Shown here one piece after another: positions 7,539 through 14,983 of a stretch of DNA of 46,708 bases (position 1 is its first letter; the number at the start of each line of letters is the position of its first letter). The DNA lies in contig NZ_JACJPF010000113.1 of NCBI RefSeq assembly GCF_014695915.1, forward strand, positions 1 through 46,708. Direction: 5' to 3'. The notes under the pieces are model-generated. The model saw only the letters and a list, made by a program, of their open reading frames with translations. It had not been told where the DNA came from and searched no databases. The stretch is from Trichocoleus sp. FACHB-40. GTDB taxonomy: Bacteria; Cyanobacteriota; Cyanobacteriia; Cyanobacteriales; FACHB-T130. The translations under genes and the position numbers were made by a program.

Positions 7539-7599
7539 CTATGTTTACTTCAGTCCAGTCAGAGGTGGCGTCAGTCCGTAGACCAACGCCTAGGGTTTA

Positions 7600-7926
7600 T
7601 TAGGAGTTACAGAAGAGCTTATCCAGCACCAAGAGCTGTTTCTGATGATCGATACCGCTTTCGTAGAGGTTAAAGCAGTAGTCCGATCGGTCAGAGTATG
7701 TCCGGCATTTACGGAACTGGTGATCAATAGCGATCTCATAGTCCCATTCCTCTTTCAGGTCATCGTAGGTTAGACCGATGATAGTGCCAGACAGCGTTCT
7801 ACCATTCTCTAACCAAGAGACTTTCTGCATCATCCAGTATTTAGGCTGACCCCACTCTTCAGGGGCATAGCCAATAAAGTCAAAAACTTCCTGGTCGTCT
7901 TGTAGGTTCTCGTTATGCTCTAGCAT
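7600..7926 (-). CDS. Unknown small acidic element protein
   Basis: A 108-residue protein rich in aromatic and acidic residues, with the stretch KVSWLENGRTLSGTIIGLTYDD followed by EEWDYEIAIDHQFRKCRTY. The beta-rich pattern resembles small single-domain proteins of cyanobacterial plasmids, some of which have only DUF names. I do not recognise it with confidence. The start at 7926 is preceded on the minus strand by ATAGGAGAG, a good ribosome-binding site 8-14 bases from the ATG. It is probably the first gene of the minus-strand block 7926 to 6354. Confidence 0.6.
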   Translation of the reverse strand: MLEHNENLQDDQEVFDFIGYAPEEWGQPKYWMMQKVSWLENGRTLSGTIIGLTYDDLKEEWDYEIAIDHQFRKCRTYSDRSDYCFNLYESGIDHQKQLLVLDKLFCNS

Positions 7927-8132
7927 TGTTCTAGCTCTCCTATTTTTCTGTGGTGACTGGGAAGAGAGGCGTTTGGTTTGTCAGACTTGGGCGCTTCTCT
8001 TTTCCCCTGATGTCTACTATGTTAGAACAGTAAGCCTTGTAACGTCAATGGTTTTAGCAAAATATGTTCTAACACAAATAAACCTCTCAGCCTGACAAGG
8101 TTCTAGGCTGCATTCTTAACTCACAGATATAC

Positions 8133-8165
8133 TAGGTTGACATAGTATAATAACTTATATAAGCT
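8133..8165 (+). promoter_or_regulatory. Promoter/operator region of the right-hand plus-strand genes
   Basis: TTGACA at 8137-8142 overlaps TAGGTTGACATA, a third copy of the operator-like sequence seen before proteins A and B. A consensus TATAAT is at 8146-8151, and a TATAAG at 8158-8163 is nearer to correct spacing from TTGACA. A promoter here is likely. The exact start is not resolved. Confidence 0.45.
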
Positions 8166-8214
8166 AGTAAATAGCTAGGCTGAGAGGGTGAAAGCTATAT
8201 TAGGTCTAGGTTAA

Positions 8215-8469
8215 ATGTTTAGAACAGTGGACGCTATGAGATATCAGTTAAGCCTAGTCACAAGAAACCATACAGAAGCTGATCTATTCGATGAGTTCAA
8301 AGAGACCGCCAAACGAGACGGGAAAAGTCACATGGCACTTTTTACAGAGATGATGCGGCTTTACCGTCAAGACTCAGTAAGGAAAGTCGATCAGGAGCAA
8401 GTAGAACTACTTAAGCAACTATCAGAGAAAGTAGACCGGATAGTTTCAGCCCTAGAAGTCCGAGCCTAA
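8215..8469 (+). CDS. Small ribbon-helix-helix-like protein
   Basis: An 84-residue protein. A short strand (RYQLSLVTRN) is followed by two helices (EADLFDEFKETAKRDGKSHMALFTEMMRLYRQ). The C-terminal helix (VDQEQVELLKQLSEKVDRIVSAL) is likely a coiled coil for dimerisation. This is the layout of plasmid copy-control or partition RHH proteins. It lies about 280 bases from the phased 10-bp repeat array, which is a plausible target. The first ATG is used; an in-frame ATG exists at residue 8. Confidence 0.6.
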   Translation: MFRTVDAMRYQLSLVTRNHTEADLFDEFKETAKRDGKSHMALFTEMMRLYRQDSVRKVDQEQVELLKQLSEKVDRIVSALEVRA

Positions 8470-8492
8470 GTCACTAAGGAACTAATAAGCAG

Positions 8493-8675
8493 ATGAAAGA
8501 CCAAAGACGTAGGGTTAAGTACAACGGAACACCTACAGCAGTGTGGATCATGCCAAGAGAAAACGGAAATGATAGCGATCGCTATGAACTCTGGTCAAAT
8601 GGTGCCATCACAGTACGCAGAAACACTCTAGGAGACTATAGGACGCTACAAATACTTGTTAGAGAACCAAAATAA
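8493..8675 (+). CDS. Unknown 60-residue element protein
   Basis: A short basic protein (MKDQRRRVKYNGTPTAVW...) that starts 23 bases after the RHH-like gene. AAGGA lies 13-17 bases before its ATG, so it is probably co-transcribed and followed by a terminator at 8702. There are no recognisable motifs. Confidence 0.5.
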   Translation: MKDQRRRVKYNGTPTAVWIMPRENGNDSDRYELWSNGAITVRRNTLGDYRTLQILVREPK

Positions 8676-8687
8676 CTTATCAGACCC

Positions 8688-8712
8688 TGGCTACCCTGGC
8701 TACCCTGGCTAC
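8688..8712 (+). repeat. Three tandem TGGCTAC repeats (9-bp period)
   Basis: TGGCTAC occurs at 8688, 8697 and 8706 with unit CCTGGCTAC. The third copy forms half of the terminator stem. It is the same heptamer as the pairs next to attL and attR, so these may be further integrase sites. Confidence 0.6.
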
Positions 8713-8727
8713 CAGCTAGGGTTTTTC
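8702..8727 (+). terminator. Rho-independent terminator after 8215-8675
   Basis: ACCCTGGCT (8702-8710) pairs with AGCTAGGGT (8714-8722), 9 bp with one G-U and a 3-base loop. It is followed by TTTTTCTT. Confidence 0.75.
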
Positions 8728-8731
8728 TTAG

Positions 8732-8977
8732 GTGCCTGATCTGGGTCTTATTGTCCCAAGTTGTCCCAGTCTGGGATATTTTGTCCCAAACTGTCCCAAG
8801 ATGTCCCAAACTGTCCCAGAGTATCCCAAAGAGTCCCAAAGTATCCCACGAAACTCAGACCCTGAGCAACTACTAAGCCAACTAGATAAGATCCAGCAAA
8901 AGTCTATGGACGGCTGGGGACAACGTGGTAACATTAAAAACAGACTAAGAGGTTCTGGCTACTTTCTGGCTACTTAG
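8732..8977 (+). CDS. Possible 81-residue ORF through the phased repeats
   Basis: The frame begins inside the repeat region. Its first 40 residues are mostly translation of the 10-bp repeats (VPSCP, VPNCPK, TVPEYPKES). The last 40 (DPEQLLSQLDKIQQKSMDGWGQ...) look more protein-like and amphipathic. A 10-bp period does not conserve a reading frame and no clear ribosome-binding site was found, so translation is doubtful. Confidence 0.25.
   Translation: MPDLGLIVPSCPSLGYFVPNCPKMSQTVPEYPKESQSIPRNSDPEQLLSQLDKIQQKSMDGWGQRGNIKNRLRGSGYFLAT
8751..8850 (+). repeat. Phased 10-bp repeat array (iteron/centromere-like)
   Basis: Ten consecutive 10-base blocks start at 8751, 8761 and so on to 8841. Nine carry [GA]TCCCA at the same place, typically TGTCCCAA. 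The third block (8771-8780) carries it inverted (CTGGGAT). The period is exactly 10, about one helical turn, so proteins bound to each would lie on one face. This is not the heptanucleotide STRR type found elsewhere in the window. A replication, partition or operator role is inferred. Confidence 0.75.
8956..8973 (+). repeat. Pair of TGGCTAC heptamers, candidate integrase arm sites (right)
   Basis: TGGCTAC at 8956-8962 and 8967-8973 has the same 11-bp spacing and orientation as the pair at 2134/2145. It lies 30 bases before attR. Confidence 0.5.
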
Positions 8978-9003
8978 TAGTCTAGAAAGATGTCCAAGGT
9001 ATC

Positions 9004-9078
<75 letters not shown>

Positions 9079-9091
9079 TTATAAAATACAA

Positions 9092-9131
9092 CTGCCCGCC
9101 TTAGGCTCCGATCGGAGCCTAAGGCGGGCAG
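9092..9131. repeat. Perfect 40-bp palindrome
   Basis: CTGCCCGCCTTAGGCTCCGA is followed immediately by its exact reverse complement, centred on CGATCG. It lies between tRNA-Cys and the end of purM (convergent), so it may act as a shared transcription barrier. There is no U-tract on either side. Confidence 0.8.
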
Positions 9132-9178
9132 AATGCCCAGCCTAAAATAAATCCGGGCGCGGCATACAGGGAAGGTTC

Positions 9179-10204
9179 TTATTCGGGGATACCGACGATA
9201 CGACCGTCACCGGGAATTACCTTACCGATGGCATAAGCGGCAATTCCTTGGGATTCAAAGAGGTTGATGGTTTGGTCGGAGTGGTTTGGGGGTACGAGTA
9301 GCACGAAGCCAACACCCATATTGAATGTGTTAAACATATCCATCGGGCTGACTTCACCTGTGTCAGATAGCCACTGGAAAATAGGTGGAATTAGCCAAGA
9401 TTTAGGATCAATCTGGATGGATTGATTAGCAGCGAGACAGCGAGGCAGGTTTTCTGGCAAACCACCACCAGTAATGTGAGCCATGCCATGAATTTCTAAT
9501 TTGGCTTTGCGTGCCGCTAGAACAGGTTTAACGTAAATCCTCGTGGGAGTTAACAAAATCTCCCCTAAGCTCTTATCGTGACCATCTAGGGGGGAGTGCA
9601 AGTCAACGCCACTTCGCTCGACAATTTTCCGCACCAAACTAAACCCGTTGCTGTGGATACCCTGACTAGCAAGCGCGATCGCTACATCTCCCACTTGCAC
9701 CTGGGAACCATCCAGTATCTGGCTTTTGTCCACAATTCCGACGCAAAAACCCGCCAAGTCATACTCGCCTTTCTGATAAAAACCCGGCATTTCTGCGGTT
9801 TCCCCTCCCAGTAAGGCGCATCCCGACTCGCGACACCCTTGAGCTATGCCCGCAACTACCTGAGTCAGCTGCTCTGGATTTAGTTTACCTGTAGCTAAAT
9901 AATCCAAGAAGAATAGCGGTTCTGCGCCGCACGTCAACACATCGTTGACACACATCGCCACCAAATCAATACCTACTGTGTGGTGAGTGTTGAGCTGAAA
10001 AGCGAGCTTTAGCTTTGTCCCTACCCCATCCGTCCCAGAAACCAAAACTGGCTCCTGGTAGCCACTAGGCAGCTGAAACCAACCACTAAAGCCGCCGAAT
10101 CCACCTAAAACCTCAGAACGGTGGGTGCTTTGTACGCTTTGGCGGATTTTTTCTACAAAACTCCGCCCCGCCTCAACATCTACACCTGCTTCTCGATAAT
10201 CCAT
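9179..10204 (-). CDS. purM: Phosphoribosylformylglycinamidine cyclo-ligase (AIR synthetase)
   Basis: A 341-residue enzyme of de novo purine synthesis. It closes FGAM to AIR using ATP. Characteristic blocks are [13 protein letters not shown] at the start, [15 protein letters not shown] (nucleotide and metal loop), [58 protein letters not shown] and [13 protein letters not shown]. The length is normal and the frame is intact. It is transcribed alone toward the tRNA-Cys gene. The divergent upstream neighbour is an rlpA-like gene. Confidence 0.97.
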   Translation of the reverse strand: MDYREAGVDVEAGRSFVEKIRQSVQSTHRSEVLGGFGGFSGWFQLPSGYQEPVLVSGTDGVGTKLKLAFQLNTHHTVGIDLVAMCVNDVLTCGAEPLFFLDYLATGKLNPEQLTQVVAGIAQGCRESGCALLGGETAEMPGFYQKGEYDLAGFCVGIVDKSQILDGSQVQVGDVAIALASQGIHSNGFSLVRKIVERSGVDLHSPLDGHDKSLGEILLTPTRIYVKPVLAARKAKLEIHGMAHITGGGLPENLPRCLAANQSIQIDPKSWLIPPIFQWLSDTGEVSPMDMFNTFNMGVGFVLLVPPNHSDQTINLFESQGIAAYAIGKVIPGDGRIVGIPE

Positions 10205-10704
10205 GAGTTCACGCCCCGCCTCGTTTAGCGATCGCAGATCGCAGACGTATTTTACTTGGCTATGGGTTCTCCTGACGAATTATAAGCTGTTCCACATTTA
10301 ATTTATTAACAAGTTAAGCCCCAAAAGTCTTACTACCAGCGTTTTTCCCAATGGGTGACTTGGGATTTTTGACTTTTGATTTGCTTATTCATAAACTGCC
10401 TAAATCTTTTATGAATTTTTGATGAAGTTCTAGAAAACTGAAATTGCCCAAAACCCTGATGAAATGGAACTCATCTCCGCATAAATGCGGAAATTCAAAA
10501 TTAAATTTTTGATGAATTTGTCAAAACCTAGAGGAAATCCCTGATCCCCAATCCAAAAACTTCGTGATACTCTGTTTCAGTTCCTTGCACCAGGGTGAAT
10601 ACAGAATGAGTACGAGTTATCGATGACCGAAGGGGAGCTGTCTGGCAATACAACTACCAACTAGCTCACACCTCGACTTCCAAGTACGTTTCACAACCGT
10701 AGGT
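10205..10704. other. 500-bp divergent intergenic region between purM and the RlpA-like gene
   Basis: No coding frame is supported. The middle contains repeated AT-rich TTTTTGATGAA stretches (around 10410-10515). Promoters for both genes should lie here, but none stands out. Confidence 0.4.
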
Positions 10705-11862
10705 ATGAATCAAAGATTTTTTAGCGGAATATTTGCAGCCCTGTTAACGACGATTGGGATGACTACATCCAGTTATGCCCAGTCAGCTAAAAGGTTTGAC
10801 CAAGTTTCCGAGTCCAATGTTCCTCAGACGCAGCAGACAAGTAAAAACGCCTCTCGGCAACCTGCAACTTCCAATCGGGTACAGCCGCCAGAAGTTGTCA
10901 AGGTGGGAGAATATCAATCCCAAGTCAGAATGGCTTGCCTTGCAACACGCCCTTGCAATAATTCTGTAGGTGTGGCGACCCTGTTGGATCGAGTAGTCGT
11001 AGCTAAAATTCTTCCCCATGAAGTACGAGGGTATAAAGCCGCGACGCTTTACGTCCGTAGTATCCCAATCCTGACCTTTCTGGGTTCCCGCGTGACTCCC
11101 ACACAAGACACCAAGATGGGAGAAATTTTAAGCAGTGCGGGTGGTTTTCCAAAGCAGATGTCATCGGATGCCAGTAATCAAAACGATCCGGTAGCCCGTG
11201 CCACAACCGTTGCTGCTAAGCTGAATCAGTTGAGTTTAGAAAACGTAGATGCCAGTGCGATCGCTGTCAGTTGGAATGGCGACAAGGGCAGCTATGTCAT
11301 TAAAGTAAACGGGGAGAAACTGGTCGAAGTTAACAGAAAAACAATATTGCCAGACACAACTCGCAACCCTGCTGTAGATGCCCTACAAGCAACCAATCGA
11401 CTCCGCCGCCTGATGGGTAATGCACCGCCACTGAGGGAAATCGCCGGATTATCCAAACAACCCCAGAGGGTTGCTTACAACCCTAGAGCTAATAGAGCCG
11501 CCGCACCAACAAACAGACGGCTCACCACCAGACCAGTCATGGGCCAGAGTAGCGGTATGGCATCCTGGTATGGTTATGGATTCCACGGCTTGCGGAGCGC
11601 CAGTGGTGAAAGATTCAATCAGAATGCAATGACAGCTGCCCACCGTACCTTGCCTTTTGGGACGCAAGTGCGCGTGACCAACAGGAACAACGGGCGTTCT
11701 GTAATCGTGCGAATTAACGATCGCGGGCCTTTTATCCGAGGTCGGATAATTGATGTGTCCGCAGGTGCTGCTAAAATTTTGGGAATGACGAGCAGTGGGG
11801 TAGCGCCAGTGCAGCTAGAAATTCTAGGTCGTCCGCAGACAGTAGCAGTTGACGAAAACTAG
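10705..11862 (+). CDS. rlpA: RlpA-like septal ring lytic transglycosylase / DPBB-domain lipoprotein family protein
   Basis: A 385-residue exported protein. Residues 1-26 are a signal peptide ([15 protein letters not shown], cleavage after AQ). A Gln/Asn/Pro-rich linker and a cyanobacterial middle domain of unknown role follow. The C-terminal double-psi beta-barrel runs from [19 protein letters not shown] through [17 protein letters not shown] and [18 protein letters not shown] to AAKILGM. The conserved Glu and the NDRGPF..R.IDLS motif of RlpA are present. RlpA proteins cleave denuded glycan strands at septa; cyanobacterial members are less studied. No SPOR domain is present and the signal lacks a lipobox Cys. 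Confidence 0.85.
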   Translation: MNQRFFSGIFAALLTTIGMTTSSYAQSAKRFDQVSESNVPQTQQTSKNASRQPATSNRVQPPEVVKVGEYQSQVRMACLATRPCNNSVGVATLLDRVVVAKILPHEVRGYKAATLYVRSIPILTFLGSRVTPTQDTKMGEILSSAGGFPKQMSSDASNQNDPVARATTVAAKLNQLSLENVDASAIAVSWNGDKGSYVIKVNGEKLVEVNRKTILPDTTRNPAVDALQATNRLRRLMGNAPPLREIAGLSKQPQRVAYNPRANRAAAPTNRRLTTRPVMGQSSGMASWYGYGFHGLRSASGERFNQNAMTAAHRTLPFGTQVRVTNRNNGRSVIVRINDRGPFIRGRIIDVSAGAAKILGMTSSGVAPVQLEILGRPQTVAVDEN

Positions 11863-11875
11863 GTTTCCACCTTCA

Positions 11876-11957
11876 GAGTTTTGAGTTATGAGTGTTGAGT
11901 TGATATTTTTAATTCAGCACTCCAGGCAGAAGGAACTGCCGCTACAACTCAAAACTC
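11876..11957. repeat. 12-bp inverted repeat between rlpA and panC/cmk
   Basis: GAGTTTTGAGTT (11876-11887) and AACTCAAAACTC (11946-11957) are perfectly complementary with about 58 bases between. This could fold in the leader of panC/cmk or end the rlpA transcript. AACTCAAAACTC-type repeats are common in cyanobacterial spacers. Confidence 0.5.
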
Positions 11958-11979
11958 AAAATTATTGAAGGGGGTTTTG

Positions 11980-13575
11980 GTGCGCCTGTTTACGACAATT
12001 GCGGGATTGCGCTGCTACTTGGGTTTGCATCGGCAGGGCAAAAACGTCGGCTTTGTGCCGACAATGGGAGCCTTGCACGCCGGGCATATTAGCTTAATCG
12101 AACGTGCGCGATCGCACAATGATATCGTCATAGTCAGCATCTTCGTCAATCCACTACAATTTGGCCCTAGTGAGGATTTTCAGCAATATCCTCGTTCTTT
12201 GGAGCAGGATCGGCAATTGTGCCAACAGGCTAGGGTAGATGCGATTTTTGCCCCTTCTGCTGAAGAATTGTATGGATTGGGGACTGGGGACTGGGGATTG
12301 GAGATTGGGGTAGCGCGCCTCCCAATTCCCGATTCCCAATCTCCAATCAGCACAACGGTGCTTCCACCAGAGAATATGACATCAGTTTTGTGCGGTCGCT
12401 TTCGTCCCGGACACTTTCAGGGAGTCGCAACTGTGGTAACAAAGTTGCTGAACCTGGTACAACCAAATAACGCTTATTTTGGGGAAAAAGATGCCCAGCA
12501 ATTGGCGATTATTCGGCGATTGGTGGCGGATCTAAATTGGAGCATCAAGATTGTGGGTTGTCCAATAGTACGGGAAGCATCGGGATTGGCTCTCTCTTCC
12601 CGGAATCAGTATTTGACTTTAGAGCAGAAAGAGCAAGCATCGGTGTTGTATCGCTCTTTACAACAAGCTAAGAAAGCATTTCAATCAGGCGATCGCGATC
12701 GCGCTATTCTCATAGACACAGTTCAACAGGAAATTGCTATCGTACCAGAGGTACAAATCGAGTATATTGAACTGGTTCACCCCACTACTCTCATGCGTTT
12801 GGAAAAAGTTGAAGAAGCGGGACTACTAGCGATCGCCGCCCGACTGGGATCGACCCGTTTAATTGATAATGTAGTATTACGCGATCGCCAGCCGATTGTG
12901 GCGATTGATGGCCCAGCCGGGGCGGGGAAATCGACTGTAGCCCGTCAGGTTGCTAAGTCTTTAGGATTGTTGTATTTAGATACCGGGGCGATGTATCGCG
13001 CTCTGACTTGGCTGGTTTTGGAATCGGGAATCAGGGTAGATGATGAACCAAGCATAGCCGAGTTAGCCAGCCGTTCTCAGATTCAGTTAAGCACGGGTGA
13101 CGATCCCCAGATTACCACTCGTGTCTGGATTAACGATCACGATGTCACCTTTGCAATTCGCTCTTTGGAGGTGACAGCGATGGTGAGTGCGATCGCTGCC
13201 CAACCATACGTCCGTCAAGAACTGGTGAAACAACAGCAGCGCTGGGGTTTAAAGGGAGGCATCGTCGCTGAAGGTCGCGACATCTCCACCCACGTTTTCC
13301 CGGATGCCGAACTTAAAATCTTCTTAACCGCATCCGTTCACGAACGGGCGCAACGCCGTCAGCAAGACCTGAAAAACCAACAGCAGCCAAACGTAAGTTT
13401 AGTGCAGTTGGAGCAGGACATTCAAGAACGCGACACCCGCGACAGCACCCGCGTCGTGGCACCCTTGCAAAAGGCAGCAGACGCTATTTTGATCGAAACT
13501 GACGGTCTGGGCATTGCCGAAGTCACTGCTCGAATTGTCAGTCTATATCATCAAAAGCTGTCTGTGTCTAGATAA
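11980..13575 (+). CDS. panC/cmk: Bifunctional pantothenate synthetase / cytidylate kinase
   Basis: A fusion typical of cyanobacteria. The N-terminal PanC (pantoate plus beta-alanine to pantothenate) has VGFVPTMGALHAGHISLI with the HxGH motif, VSIFVNPLQF, LCGRFRPGHFQGV, YFGEKDAQQL and LALSSRNQYL. The C-terminal CMK (about residue 305 on) has AIDGPAGAGKSTVA (P-loop), LYLDTGAMYRALT, VAEGRDISTHVFPDAELKIFL and RDTRDSTR. I choose the GTG at 11980 because AAGGGGG lies 5-11 bases upstream and MRLFTTI matches usual starts; a TTG at 11965 is also in frame. PanC carries an extra Gly/Trp- and Pro/Ser-rich segment (about residues 100-125) encoded by an inserted repeat. Confidence 0.95.
   Translation: MRLFTTIAGLRCYLGLHRQGKNVGFVPTMGALHAGHISLIERARSHNDIVIVSIFVNPLQFGPSEDFQQYPRSLEQDRQLCQQARVDAIFAPSAEELYGLGTGDWGLEIGVARLPIPDSQSPISTTVLPPENMTSVLCGRFRPGHFQGVATVVTKLLNLVQPNNAYFGEKDAQQLAIIRRLVADLNWSIKIVGCPIVREASGLALSSRNQYLTLEQKEQASVLYRSLQQAKKAFQSGDRDRAILIDTVQQEIAIVPEVQIEYIELVHPTTLMRLEKVEEAGLLAIAARLGSTRLIDNVVLRDRQPIVAIDGPAGAGKSTVARQVAKSLGLLYLDTGAMYRALTWLVLESGIRVDDEPSIAELASRSQIQLSTGDDPQITTRVWINDHDVTFAIRSLEVTAMVSAIAAQPYVRQELVKQQQRWGLKGGIVAEGRDISTHVFPDAELKIFLTASVHERAQRRQQDLKNQQQPNVSLVQLEQDIQERDTRDSTRVVAPLQKAADAILIETDGLGIAEVTARIVSLYHQKLSVSR
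12272..12350 (+). repeat. Heptanucleotide-repeat hairpin inserted within the panC frame
   Basis: GGGGACT/GGGGATT heptads run into GATTGGAGATTGGG (12296-12309). The exact reverse complement CCCAATCTCCAATC is at 12335-12348. The length keeps the panC frame open, adding roughly 25-30 residues compared with typical PanC. The same heptads recur in 21179-21257. Confidence 0.7.
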
Positions 13576-13997
13576 TTGATGTTCCTCCCAAAAACCATAT
13601 TTTTCAGTAAAAGTCAACTCCCTTAGCAATTAACTTTCTTACCCGGAGCGCCTGACTGTTGGGTAGTATTTTGCAATAGGGTACAAAAGGACAAAGAAAG
13701 CTTCCTTATTAGATAGGGAAACAATTTGCGACGCAACAAAATAGCTTTTAGCGATCGCTTATACCCGTAAAAACGAACTATAGGCAGAGGATTCGCGTCA
13801 CATATCCAACAGAGCTAAGGGAGGAGGCCAACCATAGATTACCGAGATACACGTAAGCATTGCCGACAAAGCTAGGGCAATGCTTACACCAAGTACGTAG
13901 CTGTAAAAAAATTGTTTGAGAAACCTGGTGTGCTGGAAGAGGCGGAGAACTTGACAAAACTCCGCCTTGATGAATGGAGGAGTGAAGGAGAGCTGAC
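13576..13997. other. Spacer between panC/cmk and the deacetylase gene
   Basis: About 420 bases with one HIP1 site and no supported gene. The short antisense frames here are not convincing. AAGGAGAG just before 13998 is the ribosome-binding site of the next gene. Confidence 0.4.
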
Positions 13998-14933
13998 GTG
14001 GCAAAGTATGATCGATTTTCTTGGCGGGAAAAAACAACATTGATTGCTGTTGTTGCTGCCGCTAGTAGTTTTTTGGCTGGTCTCATGTTGCCGATTAATC
14101 GCCATGAGAATCATCCGTCGATTCTTTTATCTGCAACCGAAGAGTTGGGGAATCGGAATAAAGACAAAAGTGGCACTGATATAAACGTTTTGATGGCGCA
14201 GCGAGATGAGGCGTTTAACAAAGTATTCGCTCAATTGCAGCAGGAAGAAAAAGACAGAAATTTGACTTTTTCAGTCCCCAAAGGGTTTCAGGGGAAAGTA
14301 TTTCAAGAAGTAAAACTAAACACTAACCAGAAAGTCATTGCCCTGACTTTTGATGACGGCCCTTCGCCTCAAGGGACGTTGCAGGTGCTGGAGATCCTGA
14401 AGAAAAACAACATTAAAGCAACATTCTTCATGATCGGGCGGAACGTGAAAAATTTTCCCCATCTGGCGAAAGCCGTAGTTGCTGAGGGACACGCCGTTGC
14501 TAATCATACCTGGAGCCACTCTTACCATCATGTAAACGAAGCTGGGGCTGCCCGTGAAATTGACCGCACAGCGGCAATTATTTATGAAGCCACAGGTGTG
14601 AAGACAGCTCTGTTTCGTCCGCCCGGTGGCTATCTGAACAATGGCTTGGTCGCTTACGCCCGTAAAAAAAATTACGCCGTGGCGATGTGGTCATCTGACT
14701 CTATGGACTATCGCCGTCCCTCGGTGCCAGTATTCATCAAGTCCGCGCTAAAAGGAGCCACATCAGGCGGTATGGTACTAATGCACGATGGAGGCGGCAA
14801 TCGGACGCGTACGGTGCAAGCTTTACCGCAACTAATTACCGAATATCAAAAGCGCGGCTACAAGTTTGTGACGGTGCCAGAACTGATGGAAATGCAAGAC
14901 AAAGAAGTTAAATTGGCAGCTGGTAAAAAATAA
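13998..14933 (+). CDS. Polysaccharide deacetylase (NodB domain, CE4), membrane-anchored
   Basis: A 311-residue protein that starts at a GTG with AAGGAGAG 8-15 bases upstream. Residues 12-32 (TLIAVVAAASSFLAGLML) are an N-terminal membrane anchor or signal. The NodB domain follows: IALTFDDGPSP (catalytic base and metal Asp), HTWSHSYHH (HxxxH metal site), LFRPPGGYLN (motif 3), MWSSDSMDYRRP (motif 4) and MVLMHDGGG (motif 5 His). All five CE4 motifs are intact, so an active N-acetyl deacetylase acting on peptidoglycan or extracellular polysaccharide is likely. The substrate cannot be told from sequence. It converges with the glutamate synthase gene. Confidence 0.92.
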   Translation: MAKYDRFSWREKTTLIAVVAAASSFLAGLMLPINRHENHPSILLSATEELGNRNKDKSGTDINVLMAQRDEAFNKVFAQLQQEEKDRNLTFSVPKGFQGKVFQEVKLNTNQKVIALTFDDGPSPQGTLQVLEILKKNNIKATFFMIGRNVKNFPHLAKAVVAEGHAVANHTWSHSYHHVNEAGAAREIDRTAAIIYEATGVKTALFRPPGGYLNNGLVAYARKKNYAVAMWSSDSMDYRRPSVPVFIKSALKGATSGGMVLMHDGGGNRTRTVQALPQLITEYQKRGYKFVTVPELMEMQDKEVKLAAGKK

Positions 14934-14983
14934 GGTAAAAGGCAAAAGAAACAGAAAGATTCCTTTTGCCTTTTACCTTTTAT
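14934..14983. terminator. Bidirectional terminator between the deacetylase and glutamate synthase genes
   Basis: GGTAAAAGGCAAAAG (14934-14948) and CTTTTGCCTTTTACC (14963-14977) form a 15-bp stem followed by TTTTATT. On the opposite strand the hairpin is followed by TTATTTTTTACC. Both orientations have U-rich tails. Confidence 0.8.

Noticed and set aside
8751-8850. CRISPR-like tandem array
   Set aside because: The units are 10 bp with no separate spacers and no cas genes nearby. It is a phased short repeat, not a CRISPR.
8636-8934. Minus-strand ORFs through the 10-bp repeats (GTVWD, GTTWD repeats)
   Set aside because: Both frames arise from the short repeat and overlap the terminator and the RHH-like operon. 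No ribosome-binding site or domain is present.
13778-14114. Three overlapping minus-strand ORFs upstream of the deacetylase gene
   Set aside because: Mutually overlapping frames antisense to the deacetylase start, with no domain and low-complexity composition.
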